A DNA stretch of 8,293 nucleotides from the NCBI GenBank assembly GCA_905372605.1, contig CAJPPQ010000050.1, forward strand, positions 1 to 8,293, given 5' to 3'. The stretch comes from Porphyromonadaceae bacterium (GTDB taxonomy: Bacteria > Bacteroidota > Bacteroidia > Bacteroidales > Paludibacteraceae). How positions within the stretch are numbered: the stretch's first letter is position 1; each line of letters starts with the position of its first letter. A program made the position numbers and the translations under genes. The notes under the pieces are model-generated. The model was not told the DNA's origin and ran no database searches. It saw nothing but the letters and a program-made list of their open reading frames with translations. Positions 4,859 through 8,293 of the stretch are shown here, piece by piece.

Positions 4859-7483
4859 ATGCAGAAACTATCGGAACTGAAGCCACAGATGAAAGGCTGT
4901 ATTGTAAAGGTACACGGCTACGGCGGTTTCCGTAAGAGAATCGTGGAGATGGGTTTCATAAAGGGTAAAGTAGTGGAGGTGATGAAGGAAGCTCCGCTTG
5001 GCGACCCTATCACGTATAAAATAATGGGTTACGAGGTATCGCTTAGGCGTAGCGTTGCCGCTCAGATAGATATCGTTTCAGAAGAAGAGGCATCGAACGT
5101 TATTAAGGCACAGTGCGGTGAATATCACGGAACTATCAGCGAAGACGACTTTCGAAGCATAGCTCTCGAGAGGCGAAAGCAGATTAATATAGCCCTTGTG
5201 GGCAATCCGAACTCGGGGAAATCGACGCTTTTCAACGCTCTTACCGGTATGCACGTCAAGGTGGGCAATTATAGCGGTGTTACCGTCGATATCAAGAGTG
5301 GCAACGTTACGTATAAGGGTTATAACTTCCATTTTACAGACCTACCCGGCACGTATTCTATTTCGGCTTTCTCGCCCGAAGAGAGGCTTGTGCGTAATCA
5401 CATAGTAGGCGACAAACCCGACGTTGTCGTCAACGTCGTCGACTCGGGCAACTTAGAGCGAAACCTCTATCTGACGACACAAATCATCGATATGAACATA
5501 CGTTCGATAGTGGCTCTAAATTTCTACGATGAGTTCCGTAAACGAGGCGACAGTCTCGACATCGAGCGACTCAGTAAACTTATTGGAATACCAATAGTAC
5601 CTACTTCGGCAGCTCTCAAGCAGGGTATCGACGACCTCCTCGACGCCATCATAAAGCTCTACGAGGGAGCCGACATTATCGACGGCGACGGGCAGTTGAT
5701 AGATGCTATCAAAGACGACGCTCTCATAGAGCGTTATCACCATATAGTCGAGCTCGAACACAAGCACGGCAAGCGGCACTCCTCTGCCGACATCGTCGGC
5801 GACAAGAGACTGCACGAGATAGTGAGACACATACATATAAACTATGGTAACGTCATCGAGAAGGCTATCGACAACATCAAAAAGGTATATTCCGTCAACG
5901 AGGGAGCCGACGATAGCTTTACACCGCGTTACATAGCCATCCAACTCCTACAACACGACAAAGATATAGAGGCTATTGCAGCCATTTATTCCAATTATGG
6001 CAAAGTGGTCGAAGTAAGAGACGAGGCTTGCCGTCGTATAGAGGAGGAGCTGAAGACAAGTGCTGCAAATGCTATAATGGATGCTAAGTATGCTTTTATC
6101 GACGGTGCATTGAAAGAGACATTCTTCGCTGCCGAGGCTCCCGATTATATTACCATTACATCGAAGATAGACCGAATAGTTACACATAAGTATTTGGCTT
6201 ATCCCATCTTTGCCGCTATCATTTATCTTATGTTCGAGGCTACCTTTTCGCTTGGGCAGTATCCTATGGATTGGATAGAAACGGGTGTCGGTCTCTTCTC
6301 AGAATGGTTATCGAATGTGATGCCAAGCGGTATACTAAAAGACTTACTTGTCGATGGTATAGTTGCCGGTGTAGGGGCTGTCATTGTGTTCCTTCCAAAT
6401 ATACTTATACTCTATTTCTGTATGACTCTTCTCGATGCTTCGGGGTATATGGCTCGCGCTGCTTTCATTATGGATCGTATTATGCACAAAATAGGTTTGC
6501 ACGGTAAGTCGTTCATACCGTTGATGATGGGATTCGGTTGCTCGGTTCCTGCTATAATGGCTACTCGCACGATAGAGAATCGCAATTCTCGTATGATAAC
6601 CATTCTCGTTACATCTTTCATCTCGTGTAGCGCTAGACTGCCCGTCTATATCCTACTGATAGGTACTTTTTTCGCAAAATACCAAGCTCTCGTGATGTTT
6701 TGCATCTACTTCACCGGCATAATAGTAGCCGCTCTTATCGCAAAACTATTCAAGAAAATAATTTTTAACCGCAACGATACACCGTTCGTTATGGAGCTGC
6801 CCTCTTATCGTATGCCTCAGATAAAATATGTCCTTCGCGATACGTGGGAGAAGGGTTCACAGTATCTGAAAAAGATGTTTACTACCATTCTCGTCGGTAC
6901 CATCATTATTTGGGCACTTTCGTATTTCCCGCAGAGTTCTTCGGACGATAAGGCAAGTCAGCTCGAACACTCCTATATGGCTTCGATGGGCAAAACGGTA
7001 GAGCCTGTACTTCGCCCAATAGGTTTCGACTGGAAGATGACTGTCGCCGTCATTACCGGGGCAGCTGCAAAAGAGATGGTTCTAAGTACTATCGGCGTGC
7101 TTTATGGTGTCGACGAAGACAATATCGAGCTCTCGCTACCCGATAAACTTCGTAGTGCCGTCTATAGCGATGGTTCTAAGGTGTATACCACAGCCTCTGT
7201 CGTCTCTCTACTGCTTTTTGTACTGCTATACTTCCCTTGTATCGCTGCTATCGTTACTACTCGCAATGAGACAGGTTCATGGCTCTGGGCTTTATTTGTT
7301 GTCGGCTATACTACGACTATTGCGTGGATAATGGCTTTCATAGCTTACAACGTTATCACCTATGGTGTGGTACAGGAGGTTATCGTTGGCGTAGTCATAT
7401 TTCTATGTCTTCTGTTCGTAGCTCGTCGTATCGTAGAGCGAAAGGGCGGTAAGACTAAATGCGACTCATGCCGTATGTATTAG
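4859..7483 (+). CDS. feoB: FeoA-FeoB fusion, ferrous iron transporter
   Basis: Inner-membrane Fe(II) importer in which the usually separate FeoA and FeoB are one 874-residue chain. Residues 1-75 form an SH3-like FeoA domain (MKGCIVKVHG, MGFIKGKVVEV, PLGDPITYKIMGYEVSLRR). A linker (76-107) leads to the G domain. Its motifs are G1 GNPNSGKS (115-122), a G2 region around Thr142, G3 DLPG (161-164), G4 NFYD (221-224) and G5 PTSAA (248-252). A helical regulatory domain and linker run to about 430. The membrane part (about 440-855) carries the first gate (GFGCSVPAIMATR, 558-570; SCSARLPVY, 589-597) and the second gate (AAAKEMVLSTIGVLYG, 735-750; PCIAAIVTTR, 793-802). The C-terminus is cytoplasmic with a CDSC motif (868-871) and no FeoC follows. 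It begins 125 bases after the PstS-like gene. Its promoter is not clear. Confidence 0.95.
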   Translation: MQKLSELKPQMKGCIVKVHGYGGFRKRIVEMGFIKGKVVEVMKEAPLGDPITYKIMGYEVSLRRSVAAQIDIVSEEEASNVIKAQCGEYHGTISEDDFRSIALERRKQINIALVGNPNSGKSTLFNALTGMHVKVGNYSGVTVDIKSGNVTYKGYNFHFTDLPGTYSISAFSPEERLVRNHIVGDKPDVVVNVVDSGNLERNLYLTTQIIDMNIRSIVALNFYDEFRKRGDSLDIERLSKLIGIPIVPTSAALKQGIDDLLDAIIKLYEGADIIDGDGQLIDAIKDDALIERYHHIVELEHKHGKRHSSADIVGDKRLHEIVRHIHINYGNVIEKAIDNIKKVYSVNEGADDSFTPRYIAIQLLQHDKDIEAIAAIYSNYGKVVEVRDEACRRIEEELKTSAANAIMDAKYAFIDGALKETFFAAEAPDYITITSKIDRIVTHKYLAYPIFAAIIYLMFEATFSLGQYPMDWIETGVGLFSEWLSNVMPSGILKDLLVDGIVAGVGAVIVFLPNILILYFCMTLLDASGYMARAAFIMDRIMHKIGLHGKSFIPLMMGFGCSVPAIMATRTIENRNSRMITILVTSFISCSARLPVYILLIGTFFAKYQALVMFCIYFTGIIVAALIAKLFKKIIFNRNDTPFVMELPSYRMPQIKYVLRDTWEKGSQYLKKMFTTILVGTIIIWALSYFPQSSSDDKASQLEHSYMASMGKTVEPVLRPIGFDWKMTVAVITGAAAKEMVLSTIGVLYGVDEDNIELSLPDKLRSAVYSDGSKVYTTASVVSLLLFVLLYFPCIAAIVTTRNETGSWLWALFVVGYTTTIAWIMAFIAYNVITYGVVQEVIVGVVIFLCLLFVARRIVERKGGKTKCDSCRMY

Positions 7484-7492
7484 AAACGTATC

Positions 7493-7526
7493 GGTCGTAC
7501 TGTAAGTCGGAGGTTGGTCGTACTGT
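7493..7526. repeat. 11-bp direct repeat after feoB
   Basis: GGTCGTACTGT occurs at 7493-7503 and again at 7516-7526, with a 23-base period, in the 166-base gap between feoB and nifJ. The first copy begins 10 bases after the feoB stop. No third copy was seen. It may simply be a small tandem duplication. Confidence 0.6.
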
Positions 7527-7584
7527 TATAGAACGAAAGACTTAAAGTCAAAGCTATTTGAGCAAAATAAGGATTAAAATAAAA

Positions 7585-7616
7585 AAGCCCCTTCACTTTA
7601 TTGTGTTTTGGGGCTT
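7585..7616. terminator. bidirectional intrinsic terminator between feoB and nifJ
   Basis: AAGCCCC (7585-7591) pairs with GGGGCTT (7610-7616) as a 7-base-pair GC-rich stem with an 18-base loop; CAC/GTG inside the loop could pair further. On the minus strand the stem is followed directly by TTTTATTTT, which makes a strong terminator for nifJ, 33 bases beyond its stop. On the plus strand the T-rich run (7622-7626) begins a few bases after the stem, so it is weaker for feoB, but the same hairpin could serve both convergent genes. Confidence 0.8.
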
Positions 7617-7649
7617 CACTATTTTTATATCATTCGATTAATATTAATA

Positions 7650-8293
7650 CTAATACTCCATCTTACTCATTCTCACATAGCTGTTATAACGTTTGCGGGC
7701 GTTGTTTTCGGCTTCCTGATATAGCTCTTGTGCCTCTACGGGGAATAGTTTCGACAGCGATGCAAAGCGAACCTCGTTTTTGAGAAAGTCTTGGAACTTG
7801 CTCCAATCGGGTTCTCTGCTATCGAGTTGGAACGGATTCTTGCCCTCAGCCTCAAGCTCCGGATTGAACCTCCATAGATGCCAATAGCCACATTCGACGG
7901 CTTTTGCCTGTTCTTCCTGAGCTTTACCCATACCGGTAAGTATACCGTGTTCGATACAAGGAGAATAGGCTATTATTATCGAAGGACCATTGTATGCTTC
8001 CGCTTCACGTATAGCTTTGAGAGTATGTGCCTGATTGGCTCCCATAGCAACCTGAGCCACATAGACATAACCGTAAGTGGTGGCTATAAGTCCCAAGTCT
8101 TTTTTACGTACACGTTTACCCGAAGCGGCAAACTTGGCTATAGCTCCTATCGGTGTCGATTTCGACGACTGTCCTCCTGTGTTGGAATATACTTCTGTGT
8201 CGAGAACAAGTATATTAACGTTTTTTCCGGAAGCAATAACGTGGTCGAGTCCACCGTAACCTATATCGTAACTTGCTCCGTCGCCACCGATAA
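7650..8293 (-). CDS. nifJ: pyruvate:ferredoxin (flavodoxin) oxidoreductase, C-terminal part
   Basis: Oxidative decarboxylation of pyruvate to acetyl-CoA and CO2 with electrons passed to ferredoxin or flavodoxin, a central step of anaerobic fermentation. The visible part is about 214 codons; the start lies beyond the right edge, and the reading frame stays open to base 8293, so the TTG at 8096 is internal. PFOR chains are normally about 1,150-1,200 residues. The segment carries the thiamine diphosphate domain: GGDGASYDIGYGG with the GDG motif (8262-8288), then VLDTEVYSNTGGQ (8169-8210), and YGYVYVAQVAMGANQAHTLK downstream. The Cys in AYSPCIEHGI (around 7943-7972) corresponds to the C-terminal ligand of the proximal 4Fe-4S cluster in Desulfovibrio africanus PFOR. 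It ends normally with a TAG, converges on feoB and is followed by the shared terminator. Confidence 0.95.
   Translation of the reverse strand, partial: IGGDGASYDIGYGGLDHVIASGKNVNILVLDTEVYSNTGGQSSKSTPIGAIAKFAASGKRVRKKDLGLIATTYGYVYVAQVAMGANQAHTLKAIREAEAYNGPSIIIAYSPCIEHGILTGMGKAQEEQAKAVECGYWHLWRFNPELEAEGKNPFQLDSREPDWSKFQDFLKNEVRFASLSKLFPVEAQELYQEAENNARKRYNSYVRMSKMEY

Noticed and set aside
1..8293. Mobile element, CRISPR array, tRNA or rRNA
   Set aside because: No transposase or integrase frame, no regular repeat-spacer pattern and no cloverleaf or rRNA-like stretch was seen on either strand.

Overview
The window looks like a chromosomal segment of a Bacteroidota species, most likely order Bacteroidales. 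Three things suggest this. The one clear promoter has the Bacteroidota form (TTTG, 20-nt spacer, TAnnTTTG). The genes start after A/T-rich leaders with no obvious Shine-Dalgarno sequence. The gene content is also typical: exbB with two different exbD genes and a tonB whose N-terminus carries a YGAYQLR motif, a single-chain FeoA-FeoB protein, and a large pyruvate:ferredoxin oxidoreductase of anaerobes. This assignment is inferred from pattern; no marker gene is present.

Layout. Bases 1-319 are non-coding and hold the promoter of a rightward operon: exbB (320-1132), exbD1 (1218-1895), exbD2 (1927-2622), tonB (2643-3479) and a 68-residue two-helix membrane protein (3493-3699). An intrinsic terminator at about 3725-3768 closes this unit. 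It is followed on the same strand by a PstS-like periplasmic-binding lipoprotein (3798-4733) and then feoB, a FeoA-FeoB fusion (4859-7483). A bidirectional terminator hairpin (7585-7616) separates feoB from the convergent 3' end of nifJ, which enters from the right on the minus strand (7650 to beyond 8293).

How it fits together. ExbB/ExbD/TonB would convert proton-motive force into mechanical work on outer-membrane TonB-dependent receptors, which in this phylum import haem, siderophores, vitamin B12, glycans and peptides. FeoAB would move ferrous iron across the inner membrane under anaerobic conditions. PFOR is an iron-sulfur enzyme and so a major consumer of that iron. The PstS-like lipoprotein and the small membrane protein have no assigned job here; no Pst ABC permease or ATPase genes are visible.

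The genes themselves are mostly recognisable. The parts most worth a second look are the undescribed 68-aa protein, the orphan PstS-like lipoprotein placed behind a terminator, the two ExbD paralogues with enlarged periplasmic regions, and an AT-rich hairpin between exbB and exbD1. No mobile element, CRISPR array, rRNA or tRNA was found.
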